A model generated the notes under the pieces. That model ran no database searches and was not told the DNA's origin. It saw only the letters and a list, made by a program, of their open reading frames with translations. Shown here in pieces: positions 13,931 to 26,463 of a stretch of 64,000 nucleotides of DNA (the stretch's first letter is position 1; each line of letters opens with the position of its first letter). Origin of the DNA: Cytospora piceicola (Eukaryota > Ascomycota > Sordariomycetes > Diaporthales > Cytosporaceae); the NCBI GenBank assembly GCA_023375675.1, contig JALQBC010000029.1, positions 372,001-436,000 on the forward strand, written 5' to 3'. The position numbers were made by a program, and so were the translations under genes.

Positions 13931-14290
13931 GACTATCTCGCAGTCGGAAAGGGGGAGCCACAGTCGATCCACAGACATTCCACAGTCAGGAAGTGGAAAC
14001 TGGGAAGTCAGGTCCCATTTCACGGTCAATTCTCGGGAGTTCGGGTTTGGGGAGGAGAAGGACTGGATATCTGGATGGGCATAGCAAGCATGGCGTTTCG
14101 GTAATGTTTATTCCTAGGGAGTATGGGTCTGGCACGATTCACGTTCCTCTATTTAGTATTGTACCCGGTCTACTTGGTCGTCGGTCACTCATAGATTTAT
14201 AAGTCTAGTGGAAGTGGCTGACCTCAGGGTAATAGCCTTCGCGACTGGAAGATGTTGGCATATGATTATAAGCATGCTTTTAGGATGCGC
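13931..14290. other. convergent 3' spacer spt3 / ppm1
   Basis: A 360-bp spacer between two stop codons. I see nothing in it beyond presumed 3' UTR sequence. Confidence 0.5.
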
Positions 14291-15430
14291 TTATGAGGTC
14301 ACTTTTAACTTTTTCCACCCACTGAATCCTTGACCTCTCCACCCCCAAGCAATGACATAGTGACCAGCCAACAACTGCCACTCCTCCACCTCATCCAAGC
14401 CCTCCAGGTCGTCCAGCCTTTCCTTCTCCTCTTCCGATACCCAATGAGCCCACATATCATCCACTGTCTTCTGCCGGACCTCGTCGAATCCAGCCTGCCT
14501 GAGCCTGTCTTCTTGGTCGTTGGGGCTTTGGTAGGCATCCAGAGTGGGCATATGTATCCTCCTCGCCGCGAGGTTTGACACCATCTGCCTGCCAAACGCG
14601 TCGTCTGGCTTCACAGGCTCGTACAACACCAAGCCTAGGTCGGGTACCCTTTCTACAAAGTACTTGATCACGTCCTGGGCCTCGGGGGTCTCCAGATAGC
14701 AAAGGCAGCACTCCGACACCAGCAGAGTAGGCACGTCCGTCCGGAGCCCTCTTAGCCTGCTGGACGAGGCATCGCTCTTCCAATGGTCCTTGGTCAGGTC
14801 CCGCAGGTCTAGGCCGTGACACCAGTACTGGTTCCCCTCGCCCTCGGGGTTGGCCCGCCAGGAGGCTGCCCCGTTCCCGTCTTCTGTTGGTACCGGGTCG
14901 GGCAGGACGTTCCTCAGCTTGGGTGTGGACTGGACTACCATCCGCTTACGCGAGCTGCAGGCCGGGAAGTCGATCTCGTGGTACACCAGACCGCGCCGGC
15001 GGCTCTGTGGCGAGAACAGGCGGAAGCAGCGTGTATCTGTGCCGGCCCCGAGTGAGATTATCTGCCTCGCTGCGGGTGAATCCCCAGAATGACCAGGGCC
15101 AGGCTCCAAGAATGAATCGATGAGTTTGTTCAGAGCTGTCGTCCTGGTGTATGTTCCCCTGTTGATGATGGGTAGCCTCCGGTTAGGCTCGTGGACGAAA
15201 TACCGCGCAAAAGGATCATCCAGGTATCCAATTTTCACGGCACTCAGGCGCGAGACAGCTGCGTCGGTGTCGGTGCCCTGGATGGTCGCGTCGTGCTGTG
15301 CTTGGCTTGGTGGTCCGGACTGGGCAAGGCCTCCTCGTCCTCGGTCCCGGCTCCGAAGGCCACCTCTTCCGCCGCGTAGTGAGAGAAGATTTGGGATCGA
15401 AGGAGCTTGCATAGGTGGCGTTTGAGACAT
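14291..15430 (-). CDS. ppm1: protein phosphatase 2A leucine carboxyl methyltransferase
   Basis: A single exon of 379 codons with its ATG at 15430. The enzyme methylates the C-terminal leucine carboxyl of the PP2A catalytic subunit using S-adenosylmethionine, which steers assembly with regulatory B subunits. Family motifs are DDPFARYFV (about residues 71-79), RGTYTRT, the SAM-binding loop SLGAGTDTRCFRL (about 126-138), HEIDFP, VSECCLCYL and YEPVKPDDAFGRQMV. The first 40 residues are Gly/Arg-rich and variable, as in other fungal Ppm1 proteins. It is divergent from IST1 with a 500-bp shared spacer. Confidence 0.95.
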   Translation of the reverse strand: MSQTPPMQAPSIPNLLSLRGGRGGLRSRDRGRGGLAQSGPPSQAQHDATIQGTDTDAAVSRLSAVKIGYLDDPFARYFVHEPNRRLPIINRGTYTRTTALNKLIDSFLEPGPGHSGDSPAARQIISLGAGTDTRCFRLFSPQSRRRGLVYHEIDFPACSSRKRMVVQSTPKLRNVLPDPVPTEDGNGAASWRANPEGEGNQYWCHGLDLRDLTKDHWKSDASSSRLRGLRTDVPTLLVSECCLCYLETPEAQDVIKYFVERVPDLGLVLYEPVKPDDAFGRQMVSNLAARRIHMPTLDAYQSPNDQEDRLRQAGFDEVRQKTVDDMWAHWVSEEEKERLDDLEGLDEVEEWQLLAGHYVIAWGWRGQGFSGWKKLKVTS

Positions 15431-15930
15431 GGTAGCGCGTGTGCCTTTTGTCCAAGACTATATAACCTTTCAGGAAAAGAGACTTTGGGAAAGTGAGAAG
15501 GAGGTGGTGAGCTTTGGCATAGAAGTACTTGTACTGGGTAATGTACCGGCGGTAGAATGTTATCAGGGGTGTGAACCTACTATTACAGTGATGACCCACC
15601 GAGCTGCTTGCTTAGCTGCCCAGGTGCTTGGGAGAGCTGGAGAGCTCCTGAGCTACCCCGCAATAGCCAATGTCCACGCGACCAGCAGACGTCAAGGGGA
15701 CCCTTCTGGCCCCGCCATGAACTGGAGCTTCCAACGTCAACTCATCCATCCCGCCAGCTGCCCGCCTTACCGATCAACGATCAACGAGGACCTCTTCGAC
15801 TGTAGCCTGGAGGACCCGCAGTGTCACCCAATTTCTAGTCTCTGCTTGTTCTTCTCTCTATATAGGCCACTGCTTCTTTGCCACATGTCAAACTTCCCGT
15901 GCCATTAGCCCCTCAAGCCGTCCCATCACG
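15431..15930. promoter_or_regulatory. divergent promoter ppm1 / ist1
   Basis: A 500-bp spacer between divergent ATGs, with a TATATA-like stretch near 15858-15865. An open frame at 15429-15908 crosses it but has no family resemblance. Confidence 0.5.
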
Positions 15931-16931
15931 ATGGCTCCCACAACGTCATCCGTCGTGGTCAGCAAACCACTCCCTCCAGACTGACTGACGAGCCTCGCCC
16001 CTGACGGCAAATCTAACCACCCTCCCAGACAAAAATCAAAGTCCAACTAAAACTCTCCATCGCCCGCCTACGCATGGTCCAGAAGCGCGATGAGGCCCTC
16101 TCCAAGACCCAGCGGCGGGCCATGGCCCAGCTCCTCGAGGTCGGCAAGATCGACTCAGCGCGGATCCGCGTCGAGAACATCATCCGGAGCGACATCACCA
16201 CGGAGCTGCACGAGATCCTTGAGCTTTACTGCGAGCTGCTCCTCGCGCGGGCGGGGCTGCTAGACGCGCCCACGTGCGACCCGGGCATGGAGGAGGCCGT
16301 CAAGAGCGTCATCTACGCCGCCCCCAAGACGGAGATCAAGGAGCTGCACACGGTGCGGGCGCTGCTGGCGGACAAGTACGGGAAGCAGTTCGTCCTCGAC
16401 GCGATGGAGAATGCCGGTGGCAAGGTCAACGAGCAGGTGGTCAAGAAGCTGAGCGTCACGCCGCCGAGGGACGAGCTTGTGCAGGGCTATCTGGAGGAGA
16501 TAGCCAAGGCATACGGGGTCAACTGGCCCAAGAGGGAACTGGGTGAGGCGCCGCCGGACTTCGTTGATGATGATGATGATGATGACGACAGTCCGAGTGG
16601 GGGTCAGGCGCAGAAGAACTCTGAGGCGCTTTTGACTGCCGAGAATGACGAGGATAGAGAGGCTACAGCGCAGGAGGAACTGAGCAAGGCGACGCCCCCG
16701 AAAACGATCGGCACGAACAATCCGCTACGAGTGACGCCTTCGAGTCCATCGTCAGAGAATCCCCATCCAAAGGTAACATTGAACAACCTAGAGCTAAGGG
16801 GGAACAAGAAGATGCAGGATGCTGGTATGGCGAAACCTGCGCCCAAACCGGCGGCAAAGAAGGAGGACATAAGCAGCGGCATACCGGATGTAGACGAGTT
16901 GTCGAAGAGGTTTGCGGCGCTGAAGAAATAA
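15931..16931 (+). CDS. ist1: ESCRT-III regulator Ist1
   Basis: Two exons, 15931-15957 and 16029-16931, encode 309 aa. The tiny first exon (MAPTTSSVV) joins in phase 0 to TKIKVQLKLSIARLRMVQKRDEAL, which is the classic Ist1 start. The first intron has a weak GTCAGC donor, so the exact first exon is less certain than the rest. The Ist1 helical domain covers about residues 10-175 (RVENIIRSD, LLLARAGLL, LHTVRALLADKYG). A run of nine aspartates near residue 185 and a disordered linker follow. The C-terminal DVDELSKRFAALKK is a MIT-interacting motif of the kind that binds Vps4. It acts at endosomes in multivesicular body sorting. Confidence 0.93.
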
Positions 16932-17656
16932 ACCCGAGGCTTGTCTCCTGGTCTTTTACGAAGTATAGCACATTGTCAGTTGGCGTTGGAGGATCCGTTT
17001 GCGTTTGATACTACGAGTGTGTTATATCTCTTCCACGGGTGGCTGCAGAATCCACTGAGACGAAACATAAGTACAAAGTTTTGTTCAAGGCCATATATAT
17101 ATGTATGTGCATATGTGTGTGGGGGTATCTGTGCATTTAGCTGTGAGCTCTGAAGTTATCTCATGTGCAACCTGGCGATACAAGGTGATGTTCTAGGTGA
17201 TGCTCTTGTGGACAATGTCAGGACTGAAGCTTCATCAGTCCAATAGCTACTGAAATACCTAGGTATGGGAAATAGGAGGGGTGCCATTCACGCTTTGGTC
17301 TGCTTAGGTGGTGATTAACCTGCCCCTCCCCTCGAGTCCAACATATACATCGAAGCGTTGCCCTGTTGGCTGGCTGTACTTTCCCCTCTAGTGGTGCCTT
17401 CCACATCTACCTTACCTCCTCCCCCAGCTCGACTTTTTGCCGACGTCACAATCTGCAGTAGGTTCTAACCTCCCGTTACTTCTACCACCCAATATTCGAC
17501 TCTTCCACGGCGACAGACCGCACTTCAGCAGGTGGATGGTGCCTTTCTACAAACACTCATTCATCTCACGAGGCCCTAAGCTCCAGTTCACGTCAAAGTA
17601 TGTTCATGAATTGAATTCGTCTAGGCCCTCAAATCTGAAGAGACAACGATAGCGCG
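16932..17656. other. spacer ist1 / zinc-knuckle gene
   Basis: A 725-bp tandem spacer with one exact TACCTAGGTA at 17256-17265 and a short TA/GT-rich patch near 17093-17125. No further gene was seen. Confidence 0.55.
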
Positions 17657-19383
17657 ATGGATCAAATTGCGATGGGCCAGCAAGGCCGAGGAGAGCTGGA
17701 GAAAGACAGCTACAGAAGGTTCACTCTAAAAGAACTTGACAAGCACATCCAGGATCACGAACAAGATGTTCTCAACACCTACCTCGGCTGGCTGCAGGAG
17801 CAGTTGAACGACTGGGATCTGTCAGACACTGCGGTTTTCCAACCACAGATTCAATCTTGGTGTGCCAGTCTACGCTTCCATAATATCGACGACCAGACTA
17901 TCTTCGATGCGTTTAGCGTTTGGAAAATGAAGGAGATTGACCAGAACCCCAGCAGCGCACGACGCTTTTTGGTGGCCGAGCATGTTCTTCTCAATGCGCT
18001 GTCTCTCAAGCACGCAATCAGACAAAGCAGACCAGCAGCAGAACAAGAACGGGGACGCGTCATTACCGTACGAGACAATCAGATCATTGACGTTTCATCT
18101 GGTGCTGAGGATAGCGATGTGGAATTCTTGGGCTGGAAGGAATCATACAACAGCACCACAGGATACCCTCGCAGCAATGCTGCCAACCAAGAGAAACAGA
18201 TACTCGAAACCGCATCCGATGTCCACAAGGCGGGTTCGAACTCCTTCATGGCCAGAAAGAAGTCTGGCAATCGACAGCACAGGGGCCCGCTTCACAAGGA
18301 CTATGTCTGTATTCGATGCAAAGAAAAGGGTAAGGTCAAGTACCTCTCTCATCCGCTACTACATAAGCTGATACATTTGATATGTGGGCAGGCCATCACG
18401 TGGAGCATTGCCCTACAAACCTCGATCCAAACTATGATCAGCCACTAGAGCCTGGCTACTACAGATGTTACTGCTGCGGCGCCTACAGGGAACACCTGAC
18501 GACTCTCTGCCCTAGAAACCAGAAACCCGAGTCACTTACTCAACAGCGCATCAGGGCTGGTGTTATCACCGGCGAACCGTCCACATCCTTGGGATTGGAC
18601 AAAAACCGTCCAGCCTACTGCAATCCGCGCAAGAGAGATCGGGAGCCGTCTGTAGATGCCAAGGTCACCCACACCTACGAAGACCATCTCGCTTCGATGA
18701 AGCTTGACGATGATCTTCATATGAATCCGGAGCGGCGTGCGCTGCTTCAGCGTACCCGTCGGTCCCCACAGTCCGACACCAAGGCGGAGAGCAACAGAGG
18801 CAATCACCCCTCGCTACCTCCGGCAAAGCGATCTCGAAACTGGGGTGACGGGTACCAGGATCGTTTGGGTGGATGGGGCCGACGTAAGAGTCAGAAGTCT
18901 CAAATGCCTCGTGGTCAATCTCCATCCATTGGCAGCGAGTTTGGAGACTCAACCGAACTGTTGCCGCAAGTGATGCATCACAGCAATGATAGGACTGGCC
19001 GACTGTCCCCTTGGGATGACAGCTACGGTGACTTCAAGATGTCACAACTGGAATCTTTTCCTTGCAGGCGCCCATCAGCCAGTGATTTTTGGCGTGCGGA
19101 CAGCCCAGATACTACGATACAGCTTCTCTTCCCGAGTGCCGATGCCACTTGGGTGTCTGACGTTGCCAGTTTCGACCTGAACAGGTTTCTTGACGAGCTG
19201 GATACTTTCATGGAGAACCGAGCTGTGGCTCAAGACTTCGAGGAGACGCGAGCTATCCATGACCTAAGCTTGGGAGGTTCGGGAGTTACGATGGAAGTTG
19301 ATGAAGGTGAGGGCCAAACTCATGCTGCTGACTTTCCTCGTTTGGACTACGATGACTTGGGAATGTATACGGAGTTCCACTAG
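17657..19383 (+). CDS. zinc-knuckle protein of unknown function
   Basis: Two exons, 17657-18329 and 18392-19383, encode 554 aa. The 62-nt intron falls inside a CCHC zinc knuckle. Joining the exons gives C-X2-C-X4-H-X4-C (YVCIRCKEKG then HHVEHC), which strongly supports the join. A second, degenerate cysteine/histidine cluster follows about 20 residues later (YYRCYCCGAYREHLTTLC). The first 120 residues are predicted helical, with FLVAEHVLLNALSLKHAIRQ. The rest is low-complexity, with basic patches (PAKRSRNWG) and an acidic C-terminus. The knuckle followed by CPTNLDPNYD recalls the knuckles of Mpe1/RBBP6-type RNA-processing proteins, but no DWNN or RING domain is present. Nucleic-acid binding is an inference only. 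Confidence 0.8.
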
Positions 19384-20043
19384 GCATTGCCGCTTCGGGT
19401 TCTCCCACATGCAGAAGGTTCCTCGAAGCCACGAATGAGTAAGGGAAGGTCGTCCCCATGGAGTCCAGGGAATTTGCGGGACCTGGATCAGGGTCTTATC
19501 ATACCAGTGGTTGAAGTCTTGCAAGGCTGATGGTCCTTTGAAATTGGTTTTGGCGTTTGATCAGGGAGCACTGCTGTGATGCTTACGGCAGCAGGCACGA
19601 ATATCACATGGGAGACGGTGCCAGCATTACAAAAGATGGCTGCTCCTACATCCAGCTCTTTTCGAGAACTCAAAACGGCATGTCATCAAGCATGTTTTGA
19701 GTGGACTATCAAAATCCCTTCGTCCATATGGCCCAAAATAGCAATGTTTGGTTGACAAGTAGCATCAGGGGAACTGAGGATCAGGACAAAGTCAACTTAA
19801 TACGTGTTAGTGTAGTATCAGATGTCACCAAGATTGACGGAACTTAAAACGAAATCAAAATAGTTTCGATATTGATTCAGGTTCAGCCCGCCAATACTTC
19901 CTCATGCCAATGCCCTCCCAGATAACTCCAATACGCCTTGCCCGAAACCAAGTGCAGAGAACCAGTCACCGTCCATCGGCGACCCCTTGACGGCCAAGCA
20001 GCAGTGGTCCGCACTCATCAATGTCTCCCTCCCAATATTAAAA
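19384..20043. other. convergent 3' spacer
   Basis: A 660-bp spacer between the stop codons of the zinc-knuckle gene (+) and AP-2 sigma (-). I see nothing else in it. Confidence 0.5.
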
Positions 20044-20667
20044 CTACTCCAATTTGTCCAAGTGCTCTAATCGCGTCAGGACGACTTGCTTGCTCGTCTC
20101 CTCGATTTCGCCGGCCAGGAAGACCTCGTCCAATATGGCATAGACCTTGTAGAAGTTAAAGACCAGGTCGAGCTCGCAGACGTTGCCGAAGAAGGCGTCC
20201 AGGACCTCGACGAAGAAGTGGATGGCCTCGAGGAAGGCCAGCTCGTTGTCGTTGGTGTCGACGCATGCGCAGAAGAAGAGGCCGGCGTACCGGCGATAGA
20301 CGATCTTGTTGTTGCGGAACTCGACGAAGTTGGACTGGTATTTCTGGTCGCGGGGGGCTACGAGCCGGTGGACCTGTTGTCGTAGGATGATGAGCCGGGC
20401 GGCGCGGTAGAGGCCAGGGGGAGCATTGGGCCAAAAGAGGGGGGGGGGGGGCGTGGCTGGCTATCTGGGGGTCACACAAACATACCTCGCCCTTGAGCTT
20501 GATCTTCTCGTCGTCGCTATATGGGACGTACCACTTGGCCAACCTGGTCTTGCCCCTGAAATCCCGCGGAGGTTAGCTCACTGGTGTGAGACGGCCCTGA
20601 TACCGGGCGTTCTTTCCTTGGTAGATGCGACTCACTGGCGGTTTTGTATAAGAATGAACGACAGCAT
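20044..20667 (-). CDS. aps2: AP-2 clathrin adaptor sigma subunit
   Basis: Three exons, 20667-20636, 20555-20486 and 20373-20044, encode 143 aa. The first exon gives [11 protein letters not shown]. The second gives [23 protein letters not shown]. The third gives [34 protein letters not shown] and the rest. All joins are in phase with GT-AG ends. The subunit is the small core chain of the AP-2 complex, which links cargo dileucine signals to clathrin at the plasma membrane. The [10 protein letters not shown] and [13 protein letters not shown] blocks distinguish sigma-2 from the AP-1 and AP-3 small chains. Its exons are small, so it is easy to miss with a single-frame view. The second intron contains a run of about ten G. 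Confidence 0.95.
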
Positions 20668-21769
20668 CTTGGGCAGGTTGCACGAGGCTCAAGATGTGAT
20701 GTTGCGGGCGTTGAACCAGCTTCGACGTTGAAGGAGGGTTGCGGCTCTTTAGCGTGGAGTACGGCCGGGAGCCCCTGAAAGCTTGGCACCAGACAGCCCA
20801 GCCCGGCTACCCGGGGCCCCGGTGTACCTTCCACGCCGCTTACACAACTACAGACCGAGACCGGGAGATCCGTGACCTTTAAGCAATGGTAAGCTCGTCG
20901 CGTATGTTTGTCTCCAAATCGATTCCGGTAGTTTGAACGTCTTGACATATTTAGAGCTACCTAGGTAGCTAGTCGAGGTAGCCATATACTTAATACCCGT
21001 ACCAAACACTGGCAGTTACTATTATCATCAACTTAAGTAAGTGGTTGGATGTCGAGCTACCGTATCAGTAAAGGGAATCTCCTCTCAAAGTAAGGCATAT
21101 AACCAAGCCATCTGGGCCAGGAGTCGTCAGAGAGCCCTAACATTTGTCTATTGCGTGGAGATAACAGCGGCGGGAAAGTAACTGCTGAGTTTATACCATG
21201 TACAAGCACTATGGAACATCTACGCGAAAGTGGAGCAAATGCCAACTGCAAATCCGGTGTGCCCCCTGAATCTGAATCGCAAAACATCGGCAGGGACGGA
21301 TAGTGACGCCATTGGGATCTTCAGGGCACTTTTTCTTTTGACACCTATGCATCCCGGTAATTGCGGCCCACCCGCGAACCCTTGGAACACCTAACCAACC
21401 AGCAGCTCAGAGGAGCACAGCGCAGGTGGACAGAGAGGTCCTCAGCATTAAAGCTTAAAGCTGTCTTCCTTGGCGCCAACATTGCATTGCATGGCGGATT
21501 CGGATCTCGAGTAACTTTCAAATCTCCCGGCGCGTCCCTGCCCCCAACACCACACACGATCCGCTAGGGAGACGAGCTTCGTTTGCTGTCACGTTCATTG
21601 AATTATATCGAATGTTTGCGAGCCATGGAAGGATCAAACGCCAAGCTCGAATAGAAGTCTGCCACGCCGCCTACTGCTGACACCGACGCGATCGACTTTT
21701 GACAACCCCAATCTTGAACAATCCCCAACCGAGGACGTGTAGCTGGTAGCTACACCGGCAAAGCACACC
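20668..21769. promoter_or_regulatory. divergent promoter aps2 / mcd4
   Basis: A 1.1-kb spacer with an exact TACCTAGGTA at 20958-20967 and a CCGAGG at 21729-21734 near the mcd4 start. Short ORFs on both strands show no family resemblance. Confidence 0.5.
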
Positions 21770-24700
21770 ATGGCGCGTTTCCCACGCTTCAGGTTCTTGG
21801 CCCTGGCTGTCATATTCCATCTGATTTACATATACTCCATATTCGACATCTACTTCGTCAGTCCTGTCGTTTCCGGCATGCGCTTGTTCAAGGTGGAGCG
21901 CCCCCCGTCCAGCAAGGCTCCCGCGGATAGACTGGTCCTCTTTGTCGGTATGCTCGTCTGCCCGAGCAATCAAGCTCTGTTTCAACCCAGTTGCCCCTTC
22001 ACTTTCATGCTAACTCCATGCAGGGGATGGTTTGCGCGCCGACAAAGCCTTCCAGTCACACCCCGAGCCCTACGCCCAGTCCGACGCTGACCTCGAACCG
22101 CGACCTCTTGCGCCCTTCCTAAGATCGCGCGTGCTAGAACATGGAACGTTTGGTGTCTCCCACACACGCGTGCCGACCGAATCGCGGCCCGGACATGTTG
22201 CGCTCATTGCCGGATTATATGAGGATGTGTCGGCCGTCACTACCGGGTGGAAGCTGAATCCCGTCGACTTCGACAGTGTCTTCAACCGCAGTCAGCATAC
22301 TTGGAGTTGGGGAAGCCCGGATATCCTGCCCATGTTCGAGAAGGGTGCTGTTCCAGGGCGTGTGGATGCTTACATGTACGGAGCTGAGGCAGAGGACTTC
22401 TCCCAGGACGCGACGCACCTGGACCTCTGGGTGTTCGACCACGTTACTCAGCTGTTTGAGGAGGCGCATCAAAATAAGACTCTTAAGAAGGCTCTGAAAG
22501 AGGAAAAGGTCATCTTCTTCCTACACCTCCTGGGACTTGACACGACGGGTCATTCTTACCGGCCTTATTCCAAGGAATACCTACACAACATCAAGGTTGT
22601 GGACCAGGGAGTAAAAGAGGTCAGCCAGCTGATTGACAAGTTCTACGGTGACGACAGGACGGCGTATGTGTTTACTGCGGATCACGGCATGAGTGACTGG
22701 GGTAGTCATGGAGATGGTCATCCGGATAATACACGGACTCCCCTGATCGCATGGGGCTCAGGGGTCGCAAAGCCCGAGGTTTACGCAGGTACTGTCGCTC
22801 CCGGACATGACGAATACTCGTCCGACTGGAACCTTGACCAGGTCAGGAGGCACGATGTTAGCCAAGCAGATGTCGCTGCCCTGATGGCACACTTAGTCGG
22901 AGTCGAGTATCCAGCAAACTCGGTTGGCGAACTGCCTCTACCGTATCTTGCTGGAAGTATTAGTGAGAAGGCCGAGGCGCTCCTCGTCAACGCGCAAGGT
23001 ATCCTTGAGATGTACAGGGTGAAGGAAGAGAGTAAGAAGACTGCAGAGCTGAGGTTTCAGCCTTATCGACCCTTGGGCGAGCCAGGTCATACCTCGGACG
23101 AACGCGTCGCTGCTATCAGCCGACTAATCAACGAAGGAAAGTATGAGGAAGCCATCGAAGAAACCGAAACCCTCATCGAGTTTGGGCTGCAAGGTCTAAG
23201 ATACCTCCAAACTTACGATTGGCTTTTCCTGCGAGCGCTCATCACCATCGGATACATTGGCTGGATGGTGTATGCTGTCGCGACTGTGGTCAACCTCCAC
23301 GTGTTGCAGGGTGCGTTCGAACCATTGAGGGACGTGAGGGTGACGGCAGTCTTCGTGGCGATATATACCTTCCTTGCTGCCTCTTTCATCGTGTCAAAGT
23401 CGCCAGTTACTTACTACGCGTATGCCTTCTTCCCGGTTTTCTTCTGGGAAGAGGTTTACGCCCGCCGGGAAAGTCTCATCCATGGAGCCAAAGTACTGGT
23501 TGGCAACACGCGACCGATTTCTCTTGGTCTCGGCAGTGCCGCCTATGTTGGTATCATTGTTTCATTGGCTGTAGGATACATGCATCGTGAGATTCTGACC
23601 GTGCTCTTCATCGCGGCAGCGTTTTGGCCTCTGGCATCAGGTCTCTCATTTGTACAAAAGCACCGGGCTCTGTCTTTGCTCTGGGCAGCCTCTTGCCTTT
23701 CTATGAGCAGCTTCACGCTTCTTCCAGCTATGAAGAAGGAGAACATTACGCTTATCATGTTGGGTGGTGCCTTAATGGTCGCAATCGGCGTCCTCTACCT
23801 TGTTTTCGAGGACTCCATCTTGGCCAACTTCACAACTACAGTATCGAAGCCCAAGTCGGCGGCGAGAAGCATCTCGCGGACCCTTATTGGGATTCAAGTT
23901 GGCTTGGTAGCTTTGGCCATGTATGTCACACGGTCCAGCGCGCTCTCCCTACAGGCAAAACAAGGGTTGCCTCGCGGCAACCAAATAGTAGGCTGGCTTG
24001 TTCTGGGTAAGTCGCTCCGGCCTTTGAGATCAGCAGTAATCGGAACTAACCTTGAGTTTCTTCTGCAGTTATCTCGTTGCTGATGCCCCTGGCGTATCGG
24101 TTCGAGCCTAATAGCAATTACTTGCACCGGCTCGTCGTCATCTTCCTTACTTTCGCGCCGACGTTCGTCATCTTTACCATTTCTTATGAGGGCCTGTTCT
24201 ACGTTGCATTCTGGATAACACTGGTAACGTGGGTGAGGCTGGAGTATGAAGTCCACACCAACGCAACTCACAAGGTCGATGTCGTTGTCGGGAAGAAGTC
24301 CGGCAATGGGTCCACGGAGACCAAGCAGGTCTCGGACAGGCCTCCTAACCCTTACCGCCCACTCTCCCTATCCGACGCACGTGTGGCACTGTACTTCTTC
24401 GTCCTCTTGCAATCCGCCTTCTTCTCCACCGGCAACATCGCCTCTATCTCCTCCTTCAGCCTCGACAGCGTCAATCGGCTGTTGCCTATCTTCGACCCTT
24501 TCTCTCAAGGAGCCCTGCTCCTTCTCAAGCTAATGATCCCCTTCGCGTTGGTATCTGCAAACCTAGGAATCCTAAACAAGAGGATAGGGGTCGCGCCGTC
24601 TGCCCTTTTCATGGTGGTCATGGCAATCACCGACATCCTGACGCTGTACTTCTTCTGGGTTGTCAAGGATGAAGGCTCGTGGCTGGAGATCGGAAGCACG

Positions 24701-24901
24701 ATATCCCATTTTGCCATTGCGAGCTTGTTGAGTGTGTTTGTGGCAGCCCTGGAGGGGGTGTCGGCGTGGTTTATTAGCGGGGTCGAGGTTGATGTCCTGG
24801 GAGTACCTGGTAGCAAGGTCACGAATGGGAAGGTCGTCACGTTGGAAAATAAAAAGAAAGCCAATGGGGCGGGAACAGCAGGAAAGGCAAAGAAGTCATG
24901 A
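21770..24901 (+). CDS. mcd4: GPI ethanolamine phosphate transferase 1
   Basis: Three exons, 21770-21947, 22024-24006 and 24069-24901, encode 997 aa. The ER enzyme (Mcd4/PIG-N) adds phosphoethanolamine to the first mannose of the GPI precursor. One N-terminal signal-anchor (about residues 8-30) is followed by the lumenal alkaline-phosphatase-fold domain. Its metal and catalytic motifs include the DGLRADK aspartate near residue 61, GVSHTRVPTESRPGHVA, GLDTTGHSYRP and TADHGMSDWGSHGDGHPDNTRTP. From about residue 450 there are ten or more membrane segments. The C-terminus is Lys-rich (ENKKKANGAGTAGKAKKS), which fits ER retention. Both introns restore conserved sequence (LFVGDGLRAD and LVLVISLLMPLAYRFEP). 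BST1, another GPI enzyme, lies 12 kb downstream. Confidence 0.96.
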
Positions 24902-26401
24902 TGATGATTATGGTTGATGCTCTAGGTTGCTCGGGATAATGCTTATACATATGTAAGTCCGGCTACACAAGAGAGCATATGTCAAACAATATAAACTCGA
25001 TGACAATCTGGATCAAATGATGAGATGCTCACCAAAACAAGCGGAGATTATCTAGGTAGGTACTTGCGACCTAAAACCCTCCAACGAAAACACCAAGCAG
25101 GTATAGGACAACGACGCCAGACAGGGTTGAGAAGGTTTGACCTCGGGAGTGCCTGCGTCACCCAGCCACACGTCAGACCTCGGTATCTTCAGCATGTGTG
25201 TGAAGCTTAGCTTCTCGTGTCATTTTCATCAGCCCTGTGCTAGTCCAAATACGTCTGCGGAATCTTGAGTGAATCGGAAAAGTGCCATATAGGGAACCTG
25301 GACCGAGCATGAGAACGGAAAACAGAAACGTTTATCTCGATCGATCTGTGTGTATATCGACATCACACAGTACGACCCTGGATCTCCCGGAGTCTACTTA
25401 GTAGCTGGCGGCTGACCGTTGAGGGCGTTCCTGAGGAGTTACTGTGAACGCACCTGGCACGTGCCTGCTTAGCCTCTACTTTGCAGATGCAGGATCGTCG
25501 CTTGAACGATGCCACTGAATAACCTTGAACTGCAGCCTACTACTTAGGTACCTATGTTGGATACGTATCTGGTTAATCTTGGTATACTGGATACCTACTA
25601 AGTACCTAGGCAGGTCTGTCAATTCGGGAATTGGTAAGCTTTCCCCGTCGTGTACGGAGATGAATCCGCCTCTTCCTCAACGGGAAGTCAAGATTGTACT
25701 ATATACTGTCTCAATCCAGCAATCAGGCCACCAATAGACAGGCGGACGGACACCCGTGGACGGCAATACGCGCTCTTGTTTGCTTTGATGACTGACTTGG
25801 TTGTCCTTGCCTGCTTGCTTGTCTACCAACCTAGCTGCTTGACCAAAGCGACAGACACGATTGGCTATCGTGTTTTACAGGAAAGAGAACGTTGTATTCG
25901 CCAGTACACTAGTGGCGGACTCGGTTCAGCAAACGGACCCCGACACAGTGCTGCGGAACGGAACGTTTGATCGGACATGATCCTCGTGTCCACTGTCCAT
26001 TGTCCACTGTCCGCTGTCTCCAGTTCAGGTTGTGCCGGTCAGCCCAGTGCCCACCGTTTACCGCTCGCTGCCCAGCGTTGTCAAGGGCCTACCTAATAAA
26101 GACGCCAACTCTTGGCTGGCTAAATAAACTCTTGGGTTCGACGTGCCGAGGATCAAAGCCTTTGTGCGAGCGAAGTGATCTGGTTGATTGATGACGCGCC
26201 TTAATTGATCCTTCCCAAGTGCCGTCGCGAATCGAATCAACACACAGCCGAACAGACCTACTTTTACCACCCCCCCCCCTCCTTCGAAACTCAGTAATGC
26301 CAATCCCCGAACCGAGGCTCTGAGCTGCCACCCCCGCCCCTAGACCGAAACCGAGTCGAGTGCAACGAGAACCTCGACAGTGAGGCCACCCCCCTTCCGA
26401 G
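24902..26401. promoter_or_regulatory. 1.5-kb upstream region of the zinc-cluster activator
   Basis: Contains CCTCGG at 25141-25146 and 25178-25183 and CCGAGG at 26146-26151 and 26312-26317, the last about 85 bp before the ATG. CCTCGG is the core site known for FarA/FarB-type activators. The region also has imperfect TACCTA/TAGGTA words near 25545 and 25600 and short tandem TGTCCACTG-like words near 25985-26015. Confidence 0.5.
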
Positions 26402-26424
26402 ATGGATCAGCCGCGCCCCGAGTT

Positions 26425-26463
<39 letters not shown>

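Noticed and set aside
17657..19383. Zinc knuckle considered as a retrotransposon gag remnant
   Set aside because: No reverse transcriptase, protease, integrase or long terminal repeats nearby, and the gene has a normal spliced intron and intact frame.
20156..20542. 128-aa minus-strand open frame starting [19 protein letters not shown]
   Set aside because: It is exon 2 of aps2 read on into its intron. The real third exon is in another frame.
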